64,000 nt of DNA from Emydura subglobosa (lineage: Eukaryota; Chordata; Testudines; Chelidae): contig ML679961.1 in assembly GCA_007922225.1 (NCBI GenBank), positions 67,779,075 through 67,843,074 of the forward strand, read 5' to 3'. The notes beneath the pieces are model-generated. The model had not been told where the DNA came from. It was given only the letters and a program-made list of their open reading frames with translations, and ran no database searches. Positions 24,001 through 35,604 of this stretch are shown piece by piece; position 1 is the stretch's first letter; each line of letters starts with the position of its first letter. The translations under genes were made by a program, and so were the position numbers.

Positions 24001-24609
24001 CTGAGACTCACAAGTCCTGGTGGCTTTACAGGATGAATTTACAGATGGAAAATCTCTCAGGGCTGTGTTTTTCCCATAAGGCAGAAGAGGCATCATGTGT
24101 GGCAATCTGATACAGACATCAGCTCTTCATAGGTAGCACAGCACTTGAAGCCTGAGGCCTTAGAATTAGTGATACAGTGGGAAGATGTTTTTGTGCCAGA
24201 GGCCTAATTGAATAAACAATAATATTTTAATTTTTTTGCCGATTGGCAAAAGAATATGAATAAAATCCTAACTAACCTACACCAAACTAGGGAATAAAAC
24301 TGAGAAATAAAGACATTTTATATTAAAGCAATGTTACAGAATAAGTGGGGCAGTTACTACCGAGTTCCAACTCACTGCCACAGGTGGTAAGAAGGAACTG
24401 AGCGGTGGCTGAGGATGGACCTCCCTTTTTGCCATTGGGATGGTGGTGTAAGGAGAGACGGGCATGTGTATGGCCCCCCTGGACACCGCTGGCCAAAAGT
24501 TTCAAACTACATGCATGAGGCACATATGCACCATAAGTGGGATCTACATGGACAAAATATCTCAAAGCAGAATCAGAGGTATATAAGCACCCAGACAGAC
24601 ATAAGTGCC

Positions 24610-26425
24610 TGGACCAGACAAACAGAACTAACCAATCCTAATAATCCGTGGGTTGTCAGTGAGATGGCCCCATCCCAGTCTTGAAGTTACAGGTTTTGAG
24701 GACACAGAGGAGGACCAGTTACCTCCACATCATATTTTGGTGAGCCATTTGAGGCTGAGGCATATGCTTCAGACAAGCTGGGGGAGGGGGGAGATAATGG
24801 AACATAGCAGAACTATTCTCCTGCAGGATATTTGGTATAGATGGGAAATTCAGTCACTAGAGTCTCTCCAATTATTACATGCTCATTTCATGGTGGTGGT
24901 TTGGTTTGGGGATGTGAAGCATGTCTGTCTGTGCAGAGATGCTCTGTGGAGAACCATACTTTTTAACATCACATAAAGTCATTTTACTCTGCAAAGGAGA
25001 AGAGCATTGGCAGATGTCTTCCTGGTAAATTTGTATTTAATCAGCATGCTACTGAACAGCACACATATACGTATAATAGTTCCCAGAGCTGAAAGGGGAT
25101 TTGCAGCTGTAGTAGGGGGGTCAGCAGTGTGGGGCTTTCAGCTCTGTGGGGTGATTGTCCTGCACAGCACAAATAAAAGCAGCTCACAGCCAAATCTATT
25201 TAAAAACAAGTAAAGAAGTGAAGTTGCTTTTGGTTGTACTTTTTTCTCTTTCCCGTTGTAGCTTCCTCTTTCTCTTCACCAGCTCAGCACTGCTGGCAGC
25301 TTTTTATAAACCATGATTCCTACTGCTGTCAGCTTGTTTGGGAACTCCTGCTCAGTTCAGTGGCTAATGCAGGGGGGTTGAGATTCACTGCAGAGTGCAT
25401 TTGCCTTAAGTTTTGTGCTCAGAATCTTCCCACTATTTACGGCATTGCATCAGCAATGGGGACCCGAAGCACTCTGCGTATAGCAAAATGGCCATGTGTA
25501 GTTACATTAAGTGTCCAGAAGTGTTCTGAAGAGAGATGCCTCTGATACAGGGAAGCAGAGTCTTGTACTGAACACACACCATTAAGCACAGTCATAAACT
25601 GACTCAAAAGGGGAGATGCATCCTCACAGCTGGTGAATCAGTGTCAACAAATCTACTAAAGAACCTGCACAATGCACATGGGAATGATTGCCCCTGGTAG
25701 GTTGAACCATGTTTAAGAAATCAGTAGAGAAGTTAGTCTGGGCTGAGAGAGCCGCTCAGTAATCTGCACTAGGTAAGTGCATTGATGTCCTGGCCAAATC
25801 ATTCACTGTGAAGGAAGAAGCAATGCTGAGACAGTCTTCATTTGTTAAGGGCTGGGATCACCTGGGATGAATGGGCAGGAACAGTACTGACTAGGAACAA
25901 CTAGCACGTGTCGCACTCAGGAGCAGTGATGAAGAAGTCTTCACCCTGCCATGAAGTGGAGATGGAGTAATGCCTAGGAGAGAGGGATAGCTAGGTAGAA
26001 GAAACACTGAAGAGCCTTTTGCCTTGCTGTGGGGCTAGGAACAGCTGGAATAGAAGCATGGACAAGAGAAAGGCTGAGGAGGCCTTCACCCTGTGAGGAG
26101 CTGGGATGGCTGGATGGACAGTAGCAGCACTAGTGAAGTCTTTGCAGTGTTATCTGAATGCTGCACAAAAGGCCACCTCTACCACAAGAGTAGATTGGTT
26201 ATTCACATGGGGTAATTAAAAGTGGAGAAAGATTTCTCCTGTAGGTGTCTGCCACACAGGAGGGACAGACATTTTATAGTTTACTGAGGGCAGAAGAGAT
26301 CCCTAGGACCAGTGTTGATGGGAGGGAGGGGTTGTGGGAAGGCTTTGGCTGGAGGGTGATGGTGTTAGGTGGGAAATCCATACAAAGAAAACCAAGTCAG
26401 CTGGCTTCTTTAGGTCATGCTGGGG
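24610..26425. other. Intergenic, mostly unassigned
   Basis: Holds the small Gypsy piece (24924-24964). A 103-codon frame (25234-25545) has no family resemblance. Confidence 0.45.
24924..24964 (-). pseudogene. Second small Gypsy integrase fragment
   Basis: A 41-bp stretch that is nearly the same as 22084-22124 (shared core CTGTCTGTGCAGAGATGCTC) and reads KVWFSTEHLCTDR on the minus strand. Flanks are not recognisable as Gypsy. It shows that two related copies fell within 3 kb of each other. Confidence 0.6.
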
Positions 26426-26429
26426 GCTC

Positions 26430-26625
26430 ATCTACACACAAAACGTGCACCAATTTAACTAAAATTAGTTTGTAAATTGTTGAACTAAGCTAAAAATATG
26501 TAGTCCAGCTGTAAACTGATTTAAATCCACACAGGGGTTTTCACCATTTTAACTACATTGATTTAAAAATTGATTTTAGTTAAACCAGTGCAAGATTTGT
26601 GTGAAGAGAAGATCCAGGACTGAAT
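26430..26625. mobile_element. MITE (AT-rich, TCTACAC end)
   Basis: Starts GGGGGCTCATCTACACACAA. ACCAATTTAACTAAAATTAG near the left mirrors TTGATTTTAGTTAAACCAGT near the right end. About 195 bp, foldback type. Confidence 0.6.
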
Positions 26626-27201
26626 GGACAATGAGGCTGTATGCCCCAACCCAAGAGAGGGTGGACAGTGACTGGCAAGAGATGCAGCTCAGTTTAGCAG
26701 AGAAGTAAGTTTTACCTCATTTCTACAGCTGTCCCCACATTCCACATAGTTGCAGCAAACTCGAGGCATTGCAAATACAGCAATGACTGTCGAAAATCAT
26801 CATGTTATCTCCCAGATTTATAGACAAGGAATTGATGATTACTCTCATCAGACAAAGTCAATGTGAAGATTTGTTTCCTTGACTAATAGGAATTCTGCAC
26901 ATTTGGGTCAGAGCCAGTGAAGTTATAAATACTCAGCCTCAGCTCTAGTTTGGTGTCTGCTCCTCAATCTCCTGCCATCTCCTGCTCTGAAAAAGAACCA
27001 TTTCCCTTTTTTTAGTGACCACAGAAATCATTCAGGGAATTTCCAGAGCACAGTGTGCAGAGTCTGATTCACTTTAACCCCAAAAACTATTTAACTCCTT
27101 CTGGGAATTACTGTAAATTGATCCACTTCCACACGTTAAGTTACCTCAAGTTCCCCTTTCCATCTTTCCATCAACCATATAAACATGCTCAGCATCCTAA
27201 A

Positions 27202-27202
<1 letters not shown>

Positions 27203-27235
<33 letters not shown>

Positions 27236-27236
27236 T
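27203..27236 (+). repeat. (TC)n(AC)n microsatellite
   Basis: Alternating TC about 11 times followed by CACACACACAC. Confidence 0.9.
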
Positions 27237-27389
27237 CCTCTGACAGTGGAATGTAGTCTTTGTGCAGTCCTGGGTTGTCAGCATTGTTAAATCCATGTGC
27301 CCTCCTGCACTGAGAAGACTTCAGCCCCAACAGATACATACAGACATTACAGCCTACTTTTCTGAGGTCTCTTCCTGCATGCCTCACTG

Positions 27390-27900
27390 CCAATGTAAAC
27401 ATAACATGATCAAAACTAAACTCTTGATTTTTCCTTCCTCTCTTCCTGTTTATTTTGTGAATAAAGATAGCACCATCATTCTTCTTGTCACTCAAGCCTG
27501 TAACTTGAGTATCATCTTTGACTCCACTCTCTCCAGAGCCATACATTCAGGCTCTGTCCAAATCTTGCAGCTTATTCCTTCATAACGTCTTTAAGATCCA
27601 GTCTTTTTTCTTTGTCTGTTCTATTAAAACACTCATCCATCTCCCATCTTGACTACTGCCACCCTCCACCTCTCTGGCCTTCCTTATCTCATACTCCACA
27701 AGAGGCGCATTCAAAATGCTATTGCTTTATCATCTTCCTGATTTGTCATTCTGATCACACCACTGCCCTCCCCTTTGAATCCTCCTCATCTGCTGTATCA
27801 AATACAAGCTTTGGGCCTTTTCTTTAAGGCCTTTTACAACTTAGCCCCTCCCAATCACTTAATTTGCTCTATTACCTCTTACCCCATACCCCCACCTCCA
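27390..27900 (+). pseudogene. L2-like LINE remnant
   Basis: Reads IKTKLLIFPSS, then LVTQACNLSIIFDSTLSRAI, and further on LDYCHPP and a block with TCTGATCACACCACTGCCC and GGCCTTTTACAACTTAGCCC. This is the L2 thumb-region order. Several stops and frame changes. Confidence 0.65.
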
Positions 27901-27904
27901 CCTG

Positions 27905-28770
27905 TTGAGTTTAATTTCAAGAATCACTGAATCATAACAGGGTAGAATAGTTGTGTTAGAAAAGATTGGACTTCATGAAAAACTTTATGGCAAATTGTAT
28001 TGAAATATGATACCGGTATGTGAAGCAGTGAGAATGCCAGAAGACAGAGAACAACACAATCACATGAAGAGTACAGTGCTAGGAACACAGAAAGCATCAG
28101 TTGAAAAAAGCTACATCAAACAAAAAATTAACCTCAGCTTTTTGTAAGGTCAGTGAACCCGTGTCCCTTGGATCCATGGGGGGAAGGTGTAAAAATAATA
28201 ACCAAGGAGTGGTCCTAAGGGACTGAATGGCTTAAAGTCCAATTACTCATCTCTAGGCTAATTCTAAAGTTCTTCAGACTGCATAGGGCAAGTTTACAGC
28301 TCCTTCAGTAAAAGATGTTCAGATTTCTGCTGGCCATTCCATGTTTCAGAGAAATCTGAAGTATACAAAAATTTCAGCAATGCAAAAGCAGAGATCTGTA
28401 AAGCCTAAGGAGTCTAACTGATGTCAAATCTAATTTACTAAGAAAAAGTTTATTTATTTAAGTTTATTTAAATTAATTTTAAAATGCATTCAAAGGAAAG
28501 GCTATTCACCAGCAAGCAGTTCTTTCTGAAAACAGTAAATATAGATCCATACTTCTGAAAATGCATGTGTTTCTATACTGAAATCAGATGCCTCTGGAAA
28601 GTTGGGAGCATTGCGGCTTCTTACATGATTTCTTCCCTGAAGAGCTGAACATTTGGAGTGAGGTTCTGCAAAGATCTGTGACTCCTAATGCTTCAGTTCT
28701 TTCTGCCTATTCATAATCCCAGACAAAATATTTGTGTTGGAGAGTGGGGAGTGTAGACCTATACAGACAA
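27905..28770. other. Intergenic, nothing recognised
   Basis: A possible CR1-like terminal word (AATCACTGAATCATAACAGG, about 27922) is the only hint. Otherwise AT-rich. Confidence 0.45.
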
Positions 28771-29158
28771 CGGCCTGGTCTACACTGACAACATTGTCGA
28801 CGTAAAGCCGCTTAGGTCAACTCCCTAAAGTATGCATCTCCACTGGCACATCAGTTCCGCCAACCTAAATCGCAGTAAAATTCAACTTATTAAAACAACC
28901 TCTGCAAGTGGCTTAGCGCTGAAGTTGAATTCAGCGGGTTGAATGAGCGTCAGTGTAGACAGAGCGCAACGTAAATCGATGTCATTGGCCTCCAGGAGGT
29001 ATCCCATAATGCTCTGTTCTGACCACTCTGTACATTTGTACTCTGCTGCACTGTGGCCACGTAAACAGGAAATAGCTCCTACCCGCAAGTCCCAGGAAAT
29101 TTTGAATTCCCATTTCCTGTTTGTTCAGCGAGGAGAGAGCTTGCCAGCACAGCTGATC

Positions 29159-29690
29159 ATGGTGACTGCACACCCCAAACACGCTCCAACCTGGAGCCGA
29201 TCTGAGGTCTTGGATCTCATTGGTCTGTGGGGCGAAGAGTCTGTTCTGGCTCAGCTCTGGGCCAGCAAAAGAAATGTGGATATCTATGAGAAGATATCTC
29301 ATGGCATGTTGGAGAAGGGCACAACAAGGATGTGTAGCAGTGCTGCATTAAGATTAAAGAGCTGAGGCAGGCTTATCAGAAAACTAGGAAAGCTAGCAGC
29401 CGTTCTGGCTCATCACCCAAAACATGCCACTTTTATGAGGAGCTGCATGCGATTCTTGGTGGAAACCCCACCACTGTGCCACCACACAGTGTTGATACCT
29501 CTGGGGAATCTGAGTCCAGGATGAATGAGGATGAGTCCATGGATGAGGAAGAGGATGATGATGATGAAAACAGGGGGCAGGCGAGGGTGGTATCCCTTGT
29601 CCCTGAAAGCCAGAAGCTGTTTGCAACACAGGAGCAGTCCACCTAGACGCATGAACCCATGACTGACTGGGATGCCTGGGAAGGCACATC
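29159..29690 (+). pseudogene. Harbinger Myb/SANT-like DNA-binding protein, exon 1 remnant
   Basis: Reads from ATG 29159 through WSRSEVLDLIGLWGEESVLA, the trihelix/MADF-like start of Harbinger Myb proteins. A frameshift near 29330-29345 follows, after which IKELRQAYQKTRKAS, a CHFYEELHAILG helix and an acidic run (DESMDEEEDDDDE) continue in another frame. A stop (TAG) at 29644 and a possible donor GGTGAGTAT at 29692 end this part. Such proteins help Harbinger transposase bind DNA; this copy is broken. Confidence 0.7.
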
Positions 29691-30399
29691 TGGTGAGTAT
29701 GTACTGCAAATTGCATGTCTTTGGTTATATCCCCTATCCAGAATCTTTTACCAGTGGGAAAAGGTGGCGTGTGTGGTGGTGGGGCTGTGCTTCCTCCTAC
29801 TTGGTGTGCTTAAGCACTGGGTTCACCCTGGAAAAGATTATTTATGTGCACAGGGATGCTCCGAGAATCCTCCATGCATATCTCCAGGAAGCTTTTATGC
29901 AGGTACTCTGCAATCCTTTGGAGAAAGTTTCTTGGGAGGGCAGCCTTAGTTCTTCCACCACGATAAGACACTTTCCCCCGCCACTCTGTTATTAATTGTG
30001 CAGGCATCATCGCGGAATGCAGCATAGCAGCATAAGGGCCAGGCCTGTAGCCAGATGCTTGCAGAAATGCTTCCTTTCCGCCTCTGTGACCCTCAGCAGG
30101 CTGATATCACTCATGGTTAGCTAGGGAAAATGGTGCATATTTACAGTAGGCGACCAAGAAAGTTTTTTAAAGTGTGTGTTATTGCACAGCCAGGGATGGT
30201 TTATTGGTTCAGCACACTGCAAATACACCATTTACCATGGCTGGAAAGGCACTTCGACCCCTGCAACAGTCAGGCAATGGAATGCGGTTGTAGACTTCCT
30301 TGGGAATATTCAGGGGACTTATTTTTACATTGTAACTTTGCTTTTCATCCATGGCATGAGTTAACAATGGGTACCTTGTGGTTTGCTTCTCTCACAGTG

Positions 30400-30528
30400 G
30401 ACTACGTGGCCTTCAACACACCACCGTCTCATACTCCTGCAGAGCGCCTGTCGCAGGTAAGAAAATAAGCAGAAAAAACCCTGGGATGACATGTTTAATG
30501 AGCTAATGAATGCCTCCACGGCTGCTGC
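30400..30528 (+). pseudogene. Harbinger Myb-like protein, downstream exon remnant
   Basis: After CTCTCACAG comes a frame with SHTPAERLSQVRK; one base-shift later it reads KKPWDDMFNELMNAS. This corresponds to the RL.Q.RK...DDMF.ELM segment that follows the acidic linker in Harbinger Myb proteins. The sequence between 29700 and 30395 then looks like an intron or insertion. Confidence 0.55.
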
Positions 30529-31186
30529 ATAGTAACTACAGGCTCTTTTATATCTCAGTAATAAAGCTTAGTTTCTACCAGTAAATTGTGTGCTTTAGGG
30601 AAAAACAAGTACATTCATGGATAAGTTCAGAAAGCAATCAAAGATTGCTTTAGGCAGGAACTTGGGATGAGGGTATAAGACTATCATATCCTTATGGAAT
30701 ATTATATAGGGATTTGTCAACCATTAGTGGTTAGATCTCACTGACATTACTGGCTGATATTATTACTGAGAATGCAGTCTCCAGGGATAGATGGCTGAGT
30801 GAATACACCTGCAAAGACTCTAATGTAGGCTTCTTTAACTACCTGGGAAGAAGTAAATGTAAGTTCTAAGAAGATGGAAGTTTATGCACAAATGGAAAGG
30901 TGTAAATCCTTCCTTTTAAAAATCTATTGTTGAACGTCTAAACACAGAACATTATTGAAAACTGACATAAGATAATATAACTGTCTTGATTCTGTCTTAA
31001 GGCTGTAAAAGAGGTTATAAAGACAGTAAATAATCCAGGAAAGCCAAGTCGAAGGCAGATACAGAAACCATCTAGATTGCCCAAAGGGAGATCTTCTCTT
31101 CTTTGCTTCAATATTCTATTTTATGGACAATTTACATCTTTCCAATACAGTTCTATATAAACCTTTTTGATCACTGTAAACCATTG

Positions 31187-31266
31187 GTTCTCAAACTGTG
31201 GCTCCTAGACTACTACCAGTTCATAGAGCTTTTTTTAGTGATCTGCCAAAGAAACTTTGAGAACCA
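31187..31266. mobile_element. Small hAT-like element
   Basis: Ends TTGGTTCTCAAA and TTTGAGAACCAA are perfect 12-bp inverted repeats 80 bp apart, with GTGGCTCC inside. Similar to short hAT MITEs. No convincing 8-bp duplication is seen. Confidence 0.55.
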
Positions 31267-31794
31267 AGGATTGGGGGATTGGGCCTTGAAGGGCCTGTGA
31301 GAACAACTTTTTTATGGAAAGGTCTGCACGTGTGCGTTTGTATCTATGTGTACTTCTTTGTGACTCTAATGAACCGCTCCTGTTCTGAATCAAGAAGACT
31401 GACAACCCTTTTCATTTGTACCTTGGTAGTGAAACTCTGAATTCTTTTCTTGTGGGTCTAGGAACAGATTGTTCACAATAGGAGCTGCTGGGTGCTGAGC
31501 ACTTTTAAAAACATATATACTTATTTAGCTTCCTAAGTGTGAGCTGTTGGGTGCTAACCTTTTTTGAGAATCTGGACCTTAAACTTTTTTTAATCTAGTC
31601 TCGGTATGTGCATCAGTAATACCAAATAGCCACATAGCACCCTCAATGAATATCAACCTTTTCTGTGGGGGACAGATTGGGATGGACTGTGAGCTTCCCC
31701 CTCCTGGGCTGAGGTGAATTCTGTCTCCATGTGAGAGGCTGTAAAGGCAGTGAGTTTGTGTGGACAGGAGACCTTGGTTCAAAGATAGATTTAG

Positions 31795-32015
31795 ACAAGG
31801 TCTACCCTACAGACTCTTGCCAGTATAATAATGTCAGTTAGAGGTGTGATTTTGGGTGACATTTCTATATCAGCAAAATCCCCAGTGTAAATGTAGCTAT
31901 ATTGGCATAAAATTTTTTTGCTGGTACAGTTTATTTTGTTCATAGAACTGTTATAAGCTATATCAGCAAAATAACTTTTTTTTGGCTATACCAGCAAACC
32001 TTTTCTAGAGTACTG
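31795..32015. mobile_element. MITE (TCTACCCT end)
   Basis: Starts AAGGTCTACCCTACAGAC. The words TATATCAGCAAAA and GCTATATTGGCA, then GCTATACCAGCAAA repeat inside. AT-rich with poly-T runs. Right end eroded. Confidence 0.55.
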
Positions 32016-32019
32016 TATA

Positions 32020-33045
32020 TCTGAACTTAAACCTGTAGGACTTGGAGGGGAACTTCAATGAGAGATAGGACCTCACAGAGCTTAAGTAGAGGAAGTCTGT
32101 CTGTTAGGATTCCTAGGTTCAAGCTCAATATCTGTACAGAAGGGGTATCAAATTCCTCATTAGCCAGGAGACTCGTATCAGCTCTTTCCCTGCCCTTGTT
32201 TCCACCATAGAAACATGTAATAAAGAAGGCCTTGTACTTTGGTGTTGCATATTGGGCCTCAGTGGTAGCACGTGTAAAAAAGGTGAAATAAATAGAGAAG
32301 ACTGTGTGAAACCCATGGCACTTCAGATTCAGGAAAGATGTAAAAGACCTGTGGGAACTCTGGTTCTTGGGAGTGTAGGGAAAATTCCTCATGGCATCAT
32401 GGCTCTGAGGATGGTATGCAAGGCTAACAAGCCACCTCAGCCCTAAAGGAACAGTGCAAGTCCTATGGACAACATAGCTATGAGGAGGATATACAACGTT
32501 GTGGGATCCTAGTGTGCAGAGAGACCGTGTCTCGTTATCACAACAAAGCTCAGCAGCACGGGCTGCATATGGACCCTTTTGTGATAAGCATCACCAAGTC
32601 ACAGGGAGGCAGCAACCTGTATGTGGTTTCGGTAGGAAGAAAAATTACCTTGTGAGCACCAGGCAAGGTTTGAGGTAAAGGGACCTCAGTGTGATGTGGC
32701 TGTGAGTTGAAACCCTTCTGTTCTGGTAGCTTGTGGTTAGAGGTGGTTTGAAGACTAAATCGGTAGATTTGGGGGTGGGGCTGCTTAAAATGTGCCTCAG
32801 ACATATACACTGACAGAGAGAAATGAAGTTTAAAGAAGAGGTTTTCTGTAACTTGATTAAGTTGAACATCTGTTAAACTTTTCCAGAAGTTTATCTTCCA
32901 GTTCAGGAGTTATTCCCAAGCTCTGAACAATGCAAAAGCTGCCTTAGCTTGCTTCAAGGCAAATTCAGGAGCCTTTTCGATAGATGGAGTACACTCTATG
33001 TGTGAGGAGCACGAAACACTATGTACCCTGTCTTCGAGAGAGTTG
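32020..33045. other. Intergenic, nothing recognised
   Basis: Several frames of 60-120 codons overlap on opposite strands, none with recognisable motifs. Confidence 0.45.
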
Positions 33046-33049
33046 TGTG

Positions 33050-33310
33050 CACTCCATGTGGCAGTACTTTTTGGCCTTACACCCTCCAGGTTATTCAAAA
33101 TACCATTGCGAAACTCAGCTTCCTCTCCCATTGCTCTGATTCCATCACCCCCAATTTTGAGTACTTTCCCTGGCTCTAACTCTCATTTGACATCCAGTTC
33201 AAATTACTTGTTCTTATCTTCAAGGTTCTACATAGTTCTGTTCATTCCCTACATCTCAGCTCTCATATCTTGCCACTCACCTACTTGGACTATGTGCTCT
33301 GCCACTTCCA
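33050..33310 (+). pseudogene. L2-like LINE fragment
   Basis: In one frame FDIQFKLLVLIFKVLHSSVH followed by LSSHILPLTYLDY, matching the RIQFK.LVL..KALH segment of L2. Short and with stops. Ends at a run of 12 G at about 33320. Confidence 0.6.
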
Positions 33311-33574
33311 CTTGTTTGAGGGGGGGGGGGGCGCCCACCCAAGGACGGGCATTGGGATGAGCCTCTTGCATTTTAAAGTTCATGGCCTGATTAAAACTAT
33401 ATCTATACAATGGTGTGCTATTATGTTATAATCTGGAAACTCATCTGTGTCCCACATATAAATAGTCTAATCTAATAAAAGGTTCCAGGGACCTGGAGAC
33501 ACTGGGCCAAACTTACATCCCTTAATAGGCATCCTTTTAAAAGTGAGAAATGATGGATACACTCTTCATTCAAA

Positions 33575-34640
33575 GTATATCTGAATTTATTAAACTACTT
33601 ATAGCGTCATTTTGGGTTGGAAAGGTCCTCACAAGAGACTCTGAACACTAAGATACCATGGTGATGGGCCTGATATAAAAACATTGATTAGATAGTCATC
33701 TTGGCTGAATCACAACAGGATTGTTATTATCCTTAATCAAATCTAGTACTGTAAATTAATGTTTTGTCTTAGCTGTGAACATCTCTACTGACGGTGATTC
33801 TACTACCTTTCTGGGCAGTTGGTTCCATTGCTAGACTGTTCTTAGAGTTACAGCATTTTTCTTTCTATAGTTCAAGCTATAGGATGTCTTATTCTGTTTT
33901 AATTGACCAAGTAAGATAATTGGTACTTATAATCTTTCTAGCATTCCTTTCAGTACAGTGAAGCTTGTGCAACACATCTGTCCTTATTAGGTAATTTCCT
34001 GTCTTAAATGACAGCCCTAAAGTATTTCAATATACTTCAGCTTCTAATATACTGGAATATTCCAATTCCAGTTTCAGCTTCCAATACACTGACTACAATT
34101 GCATTCTGTCTTTAGTAGAAGGCTATCTGTGTTAAGCACCACTTTTAATTTGTTTTACCTTCCAACGGTTGCTTAAGATATGTTTCACTGTATTAACAGT
34201 CAGCATGTCTTTCCTATACACGATAGTCCTTTAAATACATGTCCACATAGCCATCACTACTTTTGTTCAATTTATCATCTACTATAACCACTGTGCAACC
34301 AGTTATCCATACTCAGGATCTGTGTATTTCACTGTTCCTTCTACTTTACATTTGTTTTTAATTAACTTTATTTTATTGATTTCTGATAATTTTTACAATT
34401 TATGATCAACAATGTGCTTTATTTTAATCTGAATCTTTCAAGTACTTTTGATCCCCTCCCAGACCTGCATCACCCATAAATCTGTTTAGTGAACTCCCCT
34501 CCACATTCTACAAGTCACTAATGAAAATCTATAATAGAACTGGACCCAGAATGGATCTCTGCAGGATCCTACTTGACAATGAACCACTAATGAGGACTCT
34601 ATATTTGATTTTAGCTAATTTTGTATATCTTTTTATAGTA
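33575..34640 (-). pseudogene. CR1 LINE remnant, antisense, upstream of SPI1
   Basis: Read on the minus strand, about 34505-34600 gives a decayed CR1 block around ILGPVLL and IFISDL. It is followed by a degraded FADD position, and near 33750-33830 by the C-terminal segment in which the CR1 protein reads like WN.LP..VV.SPS.E.FK. Several stops and frame changes. Boundaries approximate. Confidence 0.65.
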
Positions 34641-35469
34641 GTTATACTGAATTTATATTTCTGTAGTTTTCCTTTTTTTCATTCTAACATCAAGGTCTAC
34701 TCAGTAGCTGCATTCCCATTACCCACTAAGCTTATTACTCTATCAGAGATGAAGGTGGTCCTTTAAGTGAACTATTTAGCAGTTTATTTTCCTTGAGGTA
34801 AACTACAAGATTTTCTGGTGCCAGCAAAGTAGGAATGTGATAATTAGATAGCAGTCAATACTGAAGAAAGTCAATCCAGGACATCAAGAGTTAACCTCCT
34901 ATCATATTCCCAGCCCCAGCCCATTGCTAACATGGTTTGTTTGTTGGGTTCTTCAGGGTTGGAAAGGAGAGGAACTTGCGACCGGCCTTTGGTTTTACCA
35001 GAGTAAGAGGGAGGAAGTTTGCACTTTAGCTGAAATTTCCCCTCACACACAGTCCCAGGTGAGCGGTGAGCAGTCTCCTGCCAAAAGCAGAACCTGTGGC
35101 ACAGGGCATAGAATGAAGGGGAACAATCCAAACAACCAAACTTCACTTTTCCAAAATAAGAACAACTAAATGCAAGGTGAGGAGGTATTCTGCAGAGCTA
35201 GAGAGAATATGAGCTCTACACAGGCTGCAAGGCCTCAGCCCCACACTCTGCTCCAGCGTCGCCTCATTTTCCTGCCAACACCAGGCACAATGATGGGACA
35301 CGTATTTCCAGTGCAGCCACACATAAGTAAAACAGCAGGACAGAGAGAGAGAGGGATGGTGTGTGGGAAGAAGGGCTGGAGCAGAGTCTGCTCAGGAAAA
35401 TTTCAGGATCTGAATCTTCAGATTCTTCCTTACCTCTACACAAAGGTACACCCACCTCACTGAGTTTCA

Positions 35470-35600
35470 GAGCCAGGGCTCCAGCTTGAGCCTGAATATC
35501 TACACTGCTATTTTTAGCCCGTAGTGTGAGCCCAGGTCAGTTGACCTGAGCTCTGAGACTTGCTGCCACAGGTCTTTTTTTTGCAGTGTAGATGTACCCA
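35470..35600. mobile_element. MITE fragment related to 20925-21257
   Basis: GCCAGGGCTCCAGCTTGAGC, ATATCTACACTGCTATTTTT and TTGCAGTGTAGATGTACCC show the same end and interior words as the nested MITE at 20925. Confidence 0.65.
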
Positions 35601-35604
35601 AAAA

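Larger units (their letters stand above)
18655..24600 (-). mobile_element. DIRS-type tyrosine-recombinase retrotransposon, decayed and interrupted
   Basis: On the minus strand the modules follow DIRS order: gag-like region (about 24000 to 22230), reverse transcriptase (about 20925-20634), RNase H (about 20630-20230) and tyrosine recombinase (about 19640-19040). Terminal sequences around GGATCCACATG recur near 18690, 18900 and 18975 in alternating orientation, and again near 24540, fitting the unusual inverted ends of DIRS elements. A MITE (20925-21257) and a Gypsy fragment (21259-22215) split it between gag and reverse transcriptase. Many stops and frameshifts; inactive. Confidence 0.75.
28772..30530 (+). 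mobile_element. PIF/Harbinger element carrying a Myb/SANT-like gene remnant
   Basis: Starts GGCCTGGTCTACACTGACAA, the same end type as the MITEs. It continues with the CpG-richer leader typical of turtle Harbingers and then a Myb/SANT-like DNA-binding reading frame. No transposase and no 3' end are seen, so it is truncated near 30530. Confidence 0.65.

Noticed and set aside
25234..25545. 103-codon open frame
   Set aside because: No family motif, no upstream context, in a region of repeat scraps.
27203..27236. Microsatellite as a functional Z-DNA element
   Set aside because: Short (TC)n(AC)n run of ordinary length, nothing around it suggests a role.
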